Assembly (NCBI GenBank): GCA_964474355.1
Contig: CAYYSY010000131.1
Location: 1 to 5,162 of the forward strand
Direction: 5' to 3'
DNA: 5,162 bases
DNA from: CAYYSY01 sp964474355
GTDB taxonomy: Bacteria > Myxococcota_A > UBA9160 > UBA4427
Shown: piece by piece, positions 1 to 5,024 of the stretch
How the letters are laid out: the number at the start of each line of letters is the position of its first letter
How positions within the stretch are numbered: position 1 is the stretch's first letter
Notes under the pieces: model-generated
Databases searched by the model: none
Told to the model about the DNA's origin: nothing
What the model saw: the letters and a program-made list of their open reading frames with translations, nothing else
Translations under genes and position numbers: made by a program

Positions 1-1
1 C

Positions 2-715
2 CTTCGGTGGGGAACGAATCGCGTCGTCGGCATCGATCAGATGACCCTCAACACCAAGATCTTCTTCACGGAGTTCGACGAGAATGGCGGCCAGGTGGGT
101 GACGACGAGGCGCAGTCGACCAACGGAGACTCGGGCGGAGCCGTCTTCTACAAGCGTGGGGGGGCGTGGGAGCTCTCGGGCATCATGTTCGCGAACGGCA
201 AGAACGCGCCGGAGCAGCCCGACAACTACGTCCTCTTCGGCAACCAGACCTTGATGGCGGACCTCTCCGCGTACCGCGACGAGATCCTCTCCGTCATCAG
301 CCAGCCCACGTGCGACGACGGCATCGACGAGGACGGAGACGGGCTCGTCGACTACCCCGCCGACCCCGGCTGCGAGTCGGCCAGTGACAACGACGAGCGC
401 GACTCGAATCTCGTCTGCGACGATGGCATCGACAGCGACGGCGATGGTCTGACCGACTGGCCCGCCGACCCCGGCTGTGCGGATTCGAGCGACGACTCGG
501 AGCAGTCGGAGAGCCTCGCCTGCGATGACGGCATCGACAACGACGGCGACGGGCAGACGGATCATCCCCAGGACACCGACTGCGGCTCGTCGCCCACGGC
601 GCCGAGCGAGGGCCCCCTGCCCTACGTTCCCGTGTCTTCCGGCCTCGGAGCCGGCGCGCTGGCTGCGCTGCTCGGCTGGCTCGGTCGATCGCGCGCGGCG
701 GGCGGCGCCACCTGA
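2..715 (+). CDS. Secreted trypsin-like (S1) serine protease, C-terminal part, with Asp/Cys repeats and membrane anchor
   Basis: 5'-truncated: the frame is open from base 2, giving 237 visible residues, and the true start lies outside the window. The segment RWGTNRV near the left edge and GDSGGAVF at visible residues 42-49 are typical of S1 proteases; the nucleophile is Ser44. The catalytic His and Asp would lie upstream and cannot be checked. After the protease domain (to about residue 100) come three CDDGID-x-DGDG repeats at residues 104, 139 and 174. Then follows a Pro-rich spacer and a hydrophobic segment (about 208-228) ended by RSR. That tail resembles PEP-CTERM/MYXO-CTERM-type sorting anchors, but no canonical PEP or Cys sorting motif is seen. 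Inference: an exported, surface-anchored protease with a calcium-binding, disulfide-bonded stalk. The gene is convergent with the NYN gene, 15 bp away, and no clear terminator is visible between them. Confidence 0.9.
   Translation, partial: LRWGTNRVVGIDQMTLNTKIFFTEFDENGGQVGDDEAQSTNGDSGGAVFYKRGGAWELSGIMFANGKNAPEQPDNYVLFGNQTLMADLSAYRDEILSVISQPTCDDGIDEDGDGLVDYPADPGCESASDNDERDSNLVCDDGIDSDGDGLTDWPADPGCADSSDDSEQSESLACDDGIDNDGDGQTDHPQDTDCGSSPTAPSEGPLPYVPVSSGLGAGALAALLGWLGRSRAAGGAT
311..583 (+). repeat. Three Cys-bounded DGIDxDGDG repeats, exact 105-bp period
   Basis: Three 21-residue cores, each starting CDDGID and ending in Cys, begin at bases 311, 416 and 521. The spacing is exactly 35 codons each time. 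Each core carries a DxDGDGxxD calcium-loop-like motif as in thrombospondin type 3 repeats, and two Cys that could form a disulfide. The two 14-residue linkers are Ser/Asp/Glu-rich and equal in length. The third core varies most (HPQDTDC in place of the PADPGC of the first two). Confidence 0.85.
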
Positions 716-730
716 TCACCCGATCGCGGC

Positions 731-1663
731 TCACTCGTCGAGCAGACGCACCTTGTAGTTGCCGCGGTCGCGGTCGAACTCGAGCTCGATGTAGCCCTCG
801 CTCTCGGCGTGCTTGAGCAGATCGGCGAAGTTGCGGTAGCCCATGTACGCCTCGTTGAAGCCCGGGTACACGCGGCGCATCGTCTGCTTGATCATCGAGC
901 CCCAGATCGCGTCGTAGTCGAGCGAGAGTGATTCGATGATCTCGAGCAGCTGATCGAGGGCCTCGGGGTTGCGCTCCCCGGCCTTCTCCGTCTTTTCTGC
1001 CTTGTCCGCCTTCTCGGCCTTGTCTCCGCGCTCGGTCTTCTCGGCCTTCTCGGGCTTCTCGAGCTTCTCGGCCTTCTCGCTCTTTTCAGTCTTTCCGTTG
1101 CGGCCGCCGCGCGCGCTCTTCTCGGCCTTCTCCGACTTCTCGGCGTCGGCCGCCGCGCCGCGCTTGCGTCCCCGTTGCCCGCCCGGCTTCTCGGCCGCGC
1201 GCACGAGATCGTCGTAGTAGATGAACTCGTCGCAGTTCGAGATGAGCAGGTTCGAAGTCGAGCGCTTGACCCCGCAGCCGATCACGCGCTTGTCGTTCTC
1301 CTTCAGCTTGGAGACCAGCGGCGAGAAGTCGCTGTCACCCGTGAGCAGGGCGAACACGTCGATGTGCGACTTGCTCAGGCAGAGGTCGAGGGCGTCGACG
1401 ACCATGTGGATGTCGGCGCTGTTCTTGCCGCTGACCCGGCTTCGCGGGATGTCGATCAGCTCGATGCCGCGGGTGTGGAACTCACGGACGTCGTCCCGGT
1501 ACTGGCTCCAGTCGCAGTACGCACGCTTGTACACGATGCGCCCCTTCTCGAGCAAGCGCTTCAGGACGAGGTCGACGCGGAACTGGCCCCACTTCATGTC
1601 CCGCACGCCGAGCGCGAGGTTCTCGAAGTCGACGAAGACTGCGATCAGGGGTTCTTCGGACAT
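731..1663 (-). CDS. LabA-like NYN domain putative RNase with C-terminal OST-HTH/LOTUS domain
   Basis: A 310-residue protein. Residues 5-155 are a NYN (PIN-like, DUF88/LabA) domain. Candidate metal-binding acids are Asp12 (VDFEN), Asp84 and Asp90 (NSADIHMVVDA), and Asp110/Asp112 (TGDSDF). Residues about 160-230 are a charged, low-complexity linker of xEK triplets. Residues about 233-308 match the LOTUS/OST-HTH fold found at the C-terminus of LabA-like proteins (YPGFN, then YRNFADLL). Family knowledge: NYN domains are predicted metal-dependent RNases and LOTUS domains bind RNA, so RNA cleavage or turnover is inferred; the target is unknown. The frame stays open upstream to 1843, but that extension is Arg-rich and partly encoded by a 7-bp repeat. 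The ATG at 1663 has GGAGA five to six bases upstream and fits the domain start, so it is chosen. No partner gene is adjacent in an operon. Confidence 0.9.
   Translation of the reverse strand: MSEEPLIAVFVDFENLALGVRDMKWGQFRVDLVLKRLLEKGRIVYKRAYCDWSQYRDDVREFHTRGIELIDIPRSRVSGKNSADIHMVVDALDLCLSKSHIDVFALLTGDSDFSPLVSKLKENDKRVIGCGVKRSTSNLLISNCDEFIYYDDLVRAAEKPGGQRGRKRGAAADAEKSEKAEKSARGGRNGKTEKSEKAEKLEKPEKAEKTERGDKAEKADKAEKTEKAGERNPEALDQLLEIIESLSLDYDAIWGSMIKQTMRRVYPGFNEAYMGYRNFADLLKHAESEGYIELEFDRDRGNYKVRLLDE
974..1144 (-). repeat. Triplet xEK low-complexity linker (9-bp periodicity)
   Basis: This encodes residues 174-230 of the NYN protein as 19 consecutive three-residue units, mostly AEK, SEK, TEK, LEK or PEK. 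Lys or Arg occupies every third position from 176 to 227 without a break, even through the degenerate units SAR, GGR and NGK. The DNA shows the matching 9-bp periodicity. It is likely a flexible, highly charged or helical spacer separating the nuclease from the RNA-binding domain. Confidence 0.9.
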
Positions 1664-1667
1664 TCGT

Positions 1668-1672
1668 TCTCC
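1668..1672 (-). promoter_or_regulatory. Ribosome binding site deciding the NYN start
   Basis: Minus-strand GGAGA lies a few bases upstream of the ATG at 1663. No such site was chosen for the upstream in-frame starts, so this sets the protein at 310 rather than 370 residues. Confidence 0.65.
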
Positions 1673-1708
1673 GGTGTGCGCACTCGGGCGGGCGAGCGCG
1701 GCGTGGCC

Positions 1709-1757
1709 TCTGGACTCTGGTCTCTGGACTCTGGACTCTCGGCTCTCCGCTCTCGGC
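1709..1757. repeat. Seven tandem copies of a 7-bp repeat (TCTGGAC-like)
   Basis: Plus-strand units in order are TCTGGAC, TCTGGTC, TCTGGAC, TCTGGAC, TCTCGGC, TCTCCGC and TCTCGGC, with no spacing errors. TCT and the final C are invariant. The array lies 46-94 bases upstream of the NYN start codon, in its probable leader or promoter region. The rest of the 1664-1859 spacer holds no credible gene. A weak TATGCT (minus strand, 1829-1834) is the only promoter-like string noted there. Confidence 0.9.
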
Positions 1758-1837
1758 GGGCGCGTGGCGCTACGGCGCACGTAGGCGCGAGGATGGGTGC
1801 CGCGACGCAACGACGCATCGCGGCGCGAGCATAGTGC

Positions 1838-1860
1838 AGCCACCGCACGCGCGCGGTGCT
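1838..1860 (-). terminator. GC-rich hairpin at the SDR stop codon, no U-tract
   Basis: ACCGC (1842-1846) pairs with GCGGT (1853-1857), extended by AGC/GCT across a one-base bulge, with the six-base loop ACGCGC. On the minus strand it begins at the last base of the SDR stop codon. No T-run follows, so it may be a weak terminator or an mRNA 3'-end stabiliser. Confidence 0.4.
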
Positions 1861-2630
1861 CAGGTCGTGGTCGACATGCCCCCGTCCACTGGAATCACCG
1901 CACCGGTCACATACGCGCCGGCCCGGGATGCGAGGAAGAGGGCGATCCCCGCCATGTCTTCGTCTTGGCCGATGCGGCCGAGCGGGTTGGAGTCACGGAT
2001 CGAGTCGCCGAAGGTCTCGAGGGTCGCCCGCATCATCTTGCTCTGGAAGGGTCCGGGGGCCACCGCGTTCACCGTGATTCGCTTCGGTGCGAGCTTCTTG
2101 GCGAGGACCCGGCTCATGTGGTGCACGGCGGCCTTGCTCGCCGAGTACGAGAACGTGTCGAGCATCGGGGGCGTGAGACCGTCGATCGAGCCGATGTTGA
2201 TGACCCGCGCCGGGTCCTCGTCGCTCGCCGCCTTCTCGAGCAGGGGCACGAGTCGGCGCGTCAGATGGAACACGGCCTTCACGTTCAGCGCGAGCACCTT
2301 GTCCCACGCCTCGTCCGGGAAGGTCTCCATGGGCTCGCCCCAGTTGGCGCCCGCGTTGTTCACGAGCACGTCGAGCCGACCCTCGCGTGAAGCGACGTCG
2401 TCTGCGAGCGCATTGCAGCCCGCCTCGGTCGAGAGATCGGCCGGGATCCCGATGCACTCACCGTACTCGGAGAGCGCCTTCTCGGTCTCGGCACACTGAT
2501 CGGCCTTGCGCGAGGCGACGTAGGTCTTCGCGCCGTTCTCGACGAAGCCACGCGCGATCATCATGCCGATGCCGCTCGTGCCGCCCGTGACGAGCACCGT
2601 CTTGCCGGAGACGTCGAACAGGTTCTTCAC
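1860..2630 (-). CDS. SDR-family oxidoreductase, RhlG-like (probable NADPH-dependent 3-ketoacyl/ketone reductase)
   Basis: A 256-residue classical short-chain dehydrogenase/reductase, full length for the family. The Rossmann nucleotide motif TGGTSGIG is at residues 15-22 and NNAG at 91-94. The catalytic set is Asn116 (LNV), Ser148 (NIGSIDG), Tyr162 and Lys166 (YSASK). Basic residues after the second strand (ASRK) suggest NADPH. The order ADLSTEAG, LDVLVNNAGANWG, RVINIGS and VIPVDGG recalls RhlG-type reductases; this is from memory of the family, not a search. The substrate is not determinable; fatty-acyl or lipid chemistry is a reasonable guess. An ATG at 2708 is in frame but lacks a ribosome binding site and adds 26 atypical residues. 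The GTG at 2630 has GAGGAG six bases upstream and starts just before the first beta strand, so it is chosen. The gene is divergent from the ECF gene at 2893. Confidence 0.93.
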   Translation of the reverse strand: MKNLFDVSGKTVLVTGGTSGIGMMIARGFVENGAKTYVASRKADQCAETEKALSEYGECIGIPADLSTEAGCNALADDVASREGRLDVLVNNAGANWGEPMETFPDEAWDKVLALNVKAVFHLTRRLVPLLEKAASDEDPARVINIGSIDGLTPPMLDTFSYSASKAAVHHMSRVLAKKLAPKRITVNAVAPGPFQSKMMRATLETFGDSIRDSNPLGRIGQDEDMAGIALFLASRAGAYVTGAVIPVDGGMSTTT

Positions 2631-2636
2631 GCCGGG

Positions 2637-2642
2637 CTCCTC
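2637..2642 (-). promoter_or_regulatory. Ribosome binding site deciding the GTG start of the SDR
   Basis: Minus-strand GAGGAG, six bases before the GTG at 2630. It is a near-ideal Shine-Dalgarno match, absent in front of the upstream ATG at 2708. Confidence 0.75.
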
Positions 2643-2724
2643 TGCGTTCGCACATCGTCCGGCCGCCCCGTCGTGAAGCGCGGGGGCGATCGTCGTGACG
2701 ACATGCATGGGATCGAAGACGGTG

Positions 2725-2730
2725 ATTCTA
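2725..2730 (-). promoter_or_regulatory. Possible -10 element for the SDR gene
   Basis: Minus-strand TAGAAT matches the sigma-70 consensus TATAAT at five of six positions. It sits in a short AT-rich island about 95 bases upstream of the GTG start. No convincing -35 box is seen at 16-18 bases, so this is weak. Confidence 0.25.
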
Positions 2731-2808
2731 CCCCGTCGGACAGGGATTGCGCGCAGGCCGCCGGCAGGGAGCCGGTCCGCAGCTTGCTAGCCTCCTGGTC
2801 GACGGCAC

Positions 2809-2916
2809 GCTGGAGCTTCCCATGGCCGAGGGAAGCGACGACGCGCTGGATCTGCCCACGGCCGAGGGACGCGCTGACGCGCTGGAGCGTGGATGCCCGA
2901 AGGAAGCGACGACAGG
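2809..2916. repeat. 36-bp tandem repeat, three copies, covering the ECF translation start
   Basis: Copies begin at 2809, 2845 and 2881, each with GCTGGA. Copies 1 and 2 match at 30 of 36 positions. Copy 3 carries a one-base shift and contains the real ribosome binding site (GGAG, 2884-2887) and ATG (2893) of the ECF gene. Copy 1 contains a parallel GGAG (2812-2815) and ATG (2822) followed by MAEGSDD codons, against MPEGSDD in the real gene. The two 21-bp stretches from each ATG match at 19 positions. Confidence 0.85.
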
Positions 2917-3480
2917 AGCGCCCGACCCGGCGAGATCACCGAGCTGCTTCGTGATGGCGTCGAGGGCGCCGGACCCGGTGCCGATCGTCTGTGGGCGCTC
3001 GTCTATCCCGAGCTGCGTGCACGGGCGGGCAGGCTGTGCCGGGGCGAGCGACCCGACCATACGCTCGGCGCCACAGCGGTCGTGAACGAGACCTACGTTC
3101 GACTGGCGACCCGACCGGCCGACGCGTGGCGTGACCGGACCCACTTCTACGCCACGGCGTCCACGATCATGCGCCACGTCCTCGTCGACCATGCGCGGGC
3201 GCGCGTGGCGGACAAGCGCGGCGGTGGCGCCGTGCGGCAGACCCTCGACGAGTCGGTCTTCCCGGCGCTGCAGGACGACGAGGCGGGCTTCGACGCGGCG
3301 CGCGAAGCGCTGGAGGCGCTCGCCGTGCGGAGCGACCGGGCGGCCACCGTGGTGTCGCTTCGCGTGTTCGGCGGGCTCGGCTTCGGCGAGATCGCCCGCG
3401 AGCTCGGCGTGTCGGAGCGCACGGCCAAGAGCGACTGGAGCCTGGCCCGCGAGCAGCTCTCGAAGCACTTCGCGGGCTGA
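2893..3480 (+). CDS. ECF-type RNA polymerase sigma factor, TIGR02999 (Sigma70_ECF) family
   Basis: A 195-residue protein. Residues about 14-110 form sigma region 2, with family-typical strings: LVYPELR, HTLGATAVVNETYVRL, THFYATAS, and LVDHARARVADKRGGG. Residues about 135-193 form region 4, with the helix-turn-helix LGFGEIARELGVSERTAKSDW, which contacts the -35 element. The role is to direct RNA polymerase to a specific promoter set, which is unknown here. The start is firm: ATG 2893 has GGAG five bases upstream, and an in-frame stop at 2875-2877 rules out earlier starts. Members of this family are often found beside Ser/Thr protein kinase genes; none is in this window. No long C-terminal extension and no anti-sigma gene is linked. 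The gene converges on a second ECF gene 17 bp away. Confidence 0.93.
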   Translation: MPEGSDDRSARPGEITELLRDGVEGAGPGADRLWALVYPELRARAGRLCRGERPDHTLGATAVVNETYVRLATRPADAWRDRTHFYATASTIMRHVLVDHARARVADKRGGGAVRQTLDESVFPALQDDEAGFDAAREALEALAVRSDRAATVVSLRVFGGLGFGEIARELGVSERTAKSDWSLAREQLSKHFAG

Positions 3481-3488
3481 GGCCCGCG
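3471..3488. terminator. Hairpin shared by two convergent ECF genes
   Basis: A perfect 7-bp stem CGCGGGC/GCCCGCG with loop TGAG, the loop holding the stop codon of the plus-strand ECF gene. It begins 9 bases past the minus-strand ECF stop, so it could serve both transcripts. No T-run follows on either strand, so intrinsic termination is uncertain. Confidence 0.45.
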
Positions 3489-3497
3489 CCCCGCTCT

Positions 3498-4169
3498 CTA
3501 GCACGCCGCCAGCAGCTCACCGAGATGCGGCGTCCGCGCCTCCAGCGCGCGGCGCGTGCGGAACAGGCTGATCTTCACCGACTGGTTCGACCGGCCGATC
3601 TCGTCGGCGATCTCGCGCGTGGCGAGGCCGTCGCGATAGCGGCGATGGAAGATCTGCCGGTGCCGCGGCGTCACGTCCTCCTCCAGCGCGCGCTCGAGGT
3701 GGTCGAGGGCGCGGGCCGCGTCCACCCGCTGCTCTATGCGCGGGCGCTCCACGGCGAGGTCTTCGACCGTCTGGCTCTCGAGCGACACGTGATCGCGACC
3801 GCGCCGGCGGAAGCGCCGGTGCACCTGGTGGTGGGCGATGCCGAAGATCCAGGTCGTGAAGCTCGAGCGGCCCTCGAACGTGGCGATGCTGCGGTGCACG
3901 TCGAGGAAGACGTCCTGACAGACGTCCTCCGACTCGACCGGGTCTCGCAGGCGCTTCAGCGCGAAGCGGCGGATGCGCTCGCGGTACTCGCGATCGAGCT
4001 CGTCGAACGCCTCGGGGCGGCGGTCGAGCAGACCGAGGACGAGGGCGCGCTCCTTCGGCCGAAGCCCCGTGAAGCTCGGCCGGCGCGGTCGCGTCACGGG
4101 GTCGGTGGCGCTTCGATCGACGGGGATGGGGGTCGGGGTCGTTTCGGCGTCGCAGATCTGGACCTGCAT
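3498..4169 (-). CDS. ECF-type RNA polymerase sigma factor, RpoE-like
   Basis: A 223-residue protein. After a Thr/Pro/Arg-rich N-terminal extension of about 35 residues, region 2 spans about 51-122, with DVCQDVFLDVH (core binding) and FTTWIFGIAHHQVHRRFRRR (-10 recognition). Region 4 spans about 154-213, with the helix-turn-helix GLATREIADEIGRSNQSVKI, then SLFRTRRAL. The variant HTH wording (SNQSVKISLFRTRR) fits the RpoE-like class and differs clearly from the neighbouring TIGR02999 protein, so the two are not recent duplicates. The start is ATG 4169 with GAGGAG (4179-4184) nine bases upstream. No anti-sigma gene follows; downstream is the convergent ECF gene. Divergently upstream is a membrane SHOCT protein. 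The cognate signal is unknown. Confidence 0.92.
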   Translation of the reverse strand: MQVQICDAETTPTPIPVDRSATDPVTRPRRPSFTGLRPKERALVLGLLDRRPEAFDELDREYRERIRRFALKRLRDPVESEDVCQDVFLDVHRSIATFEGRSSFTTWIFGIAHHQVHRRFRRRGRDHVSLESQTVEDLAVERPRIEQRVDAARALDHLERALEEDVTPRHRQIFHRRYRDGLATREIADEIGRSNQSVKISLFRTRRALEARTPHLGELLAAC

Positions 4170-4229
4170 GGCGGTGTGCTCCTCGTTTCGGGCGGGCCCT
4201 TCATGGGCCTCATCTCCTGAAGCGAGGAC

Positions 4230-4254
4230 GGGCAGCGAATCGGGCAGTCGAATC
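4230..4254. promoter_or_regulatory. Direct repeat upstream of the RpoE-like ECF gene
   Basis: Read toward the ECF gene, GATTCGACTGCCC is followed immediately by GATTCGCTGCCC, a near-perfect tandem pair 61-85 bases before its ATG. This layout suits a protein-binding site such as an operator or activator site, but no protein can be named. Confidence 0.35.
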
Positions 4255-4381
4255 CGCCCGGAGCCCGAAAGAGTCGAGCCGAGAAACGACGAGGCGACGA
4301 CGCCTGCCCCCTCGGGGCCACTCGGGTCTTCCAGACCTCAAGTCGCGCGGTCCGGTACGCCGATTCATGCATTCGATCTGC

Positions 4382-4398
4382 CGATCGATCGATTCGAC
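4382..4398 (+). promoter_or_regulatory. Palindrome plus GATTCGAC motif upstream of the SHOCT gene
   Basis: CGATCGATCG (4382-4391) is a 10-bp palindrome. It overlaps GATTCGAC (4391-4398), the same 8-mer found in the opposite orientation in the repeat facing the ECF gene. It lies about 28 bases before the SHOCT start. A shared divergent control element is possible but unproven. I see no gene in the rest of 4170-4425. Confidence 0.3.
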
Positions 4399-4415
4399 CG
4401 GCACAGCGTTCTCAT

Positions 4416-4419
4416 GGAG
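4416..4419 (+). promoter_or_regulatory. Ribosome binding site deciding the SHOCT protein start
   Basis: GGAG, six bases before ATG 4426. It overlaps the alternative in-frame ATG at 4414, which has no comparable site of its own. Confidence 0.65.
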
Positions 4420-4425
4420 TCCGCC

Positions 4426-5001
4426 ATGAACCAGTCCCGAACCACCGGTTTGCTCCTGCTCGTGGTGGGCGCGCTCACCTTCCTGGGCACGACCAATCAG
4501 CTGATCCCCGCAATCGCGTTCTTCCCCGGCCTCGTCGTCTGCGTCCTCGGGCTGATCGTCTTCATGAAGGCGAACCACGTCGCGCTCGAGGAGTCGGAGG
4601 CGCGCACGCTGCGCCGCCTGAACCCCGAGATCAAGAACGTGACGGCCGAGCGCGCCGCGAAGAAGCAGGCCGAGGTCGACGGAGCCGGGCTCGACGCGCT
4701 CGAGTCACGCGAAGGACGGCTCGCCGCCCAGGTCGCCGCCACCGACCAGGTCCAGGGCGACCAGCTCGGCCTGGACGAGGTCGATCAGGCGGGCGCCAAC
4801 GCTGCGGCCCCCGCCAACGCGGAGGCCAGTGAGGAAGGCAAGGATGCCGACTTCGTGGTCACGACCGACGTGTCGTTCCCGGTCGAGATCCAGCATCAGA
4901 GCTCGCTCGCCGACCAGCTCGCAAAGCTCCGCCGGCTCGCGGACGACGGGATCATCTCCGAAGAGGAGTTCGCCGTCGCGAAGGCGAAGCTGCTGAACTA
5001 G
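4426..5001 (+). CDS. Two-helix membrane protein with C-terminal SHOCT domain
   Basis: A 191-residue protein. Two hydrophobic segments (about 7-22 and 27-47) are joined by a short uncharged turn. A long charged, Ala-rich tail follows (about 50-145), then a SHOCT (short C-terminal) domain at about 160-190, with LADQLAKLRRLADDGIISEEEF. Basic residues flank both ends of the hairpin, so both termini are predicted cytoplasmic. SHOCT domains are small helical modules, often at the C-terminus of membrane or secreted proteins, perhaps for oligomerisation; the function is not established. The frame is open upstream into the ECF region, but ATG 4426 with its GGAG is the best start; ATG 4414 would add four residues. 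The gene is divergent from the RpoE-like ECF gene, so a regulatory link is possible. It has no recognisable anti-sigma zinc-binding domain. Confidence 0.85.
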   Translation: MNQSRTTGLLLLVVGALTFLGTTNQLIPAIAFFPGLVVCVLGLIVFMKANHVALEESEARTLRRLNPEIKNVTAERAAKKQAEVDGAGLDALESREGRLAAQVAATDQVQGDQLGLDEVDQAGANAAAPANAEASEEGKDADFVVTTDVSFPVEIQHQSSLADQLAKLRRLADDGIISEEEFAVAKAKLLN

Positions 5002-5005
5002 GGGT

Positions 5006-5024
5006 GCGGCTCGTCCGAAGCCGC
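5006..5024. terminator. Hairpin between convergent genes
   Basis: GCGGCT (5006-5011) pairs with AGCCGC (5019-5024) around a seven-base loop in which CG/CG could extend the stem. It lies directly after the SHOCT stop codon and directly after the TGA of the right-edge minus-strand frame. There is no T-run. It could be a bidirectional terminator. Confidence 0.45.

Noticed and set aside
969..1217. Plus-strand 'FSAFSALS' repeat peptide
   Set aside because: It is the antisense reading of the xEK linker repeat of the NYN gene.
1175..1834. Plus-strand open frame of 219 codons
   Set aside because: It is antisense to the NYN gene, whose domains and active-site motifs are clear; the product has no recognisable domain and arises from the high GC content.
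1664..1843. N-terminal extension of the NYN protein
   Set aside because: The extension is Arg-rich, partly made of the 7-bp repeat, and the internal ATG at 1663 has a good ribosome binding site at the domain boundary.
1834..2499. Plus-strand open frame of 221 codons, plus an overlapping 197-codon frame from 1797
   Set aside because: Both lie antisense to the SDR gene, which has a complete motif set; these are composition-driven shadows.
2809..2916. CRISPR array
   Set aside because: The 36-bp units are contiguous with no spacers between them and continue into a coding start, so this is a tandem repeat.
2728..3504. Minus-strand open frame of 258 codons
   Set aside because: It is longer than the real gene it overlaps, but the plus-strand product is an unmistakable ECF sigma factor and this one is Arg/Ala-rich without domains.
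3525..4220. Plus-strand open frame of 231 codons
   Set aside because: Antisense to the RpoE-like sigma gene, with no recognisable domain.
4307..4330. Small hairpin GCCCC/GGGGC in the divergent spacer
   Set aside because: A 5-bp stem with a three-base loop is expected by chance at this GC content, and its position fits no gene end.
3973..4425. Long N-terminal extension of the SHOCT protein
   Set aside because: It overlaps the sigma gene antisense and lacks hydrophobic or domain features; ATG 4426 has GGAG at good spacing.
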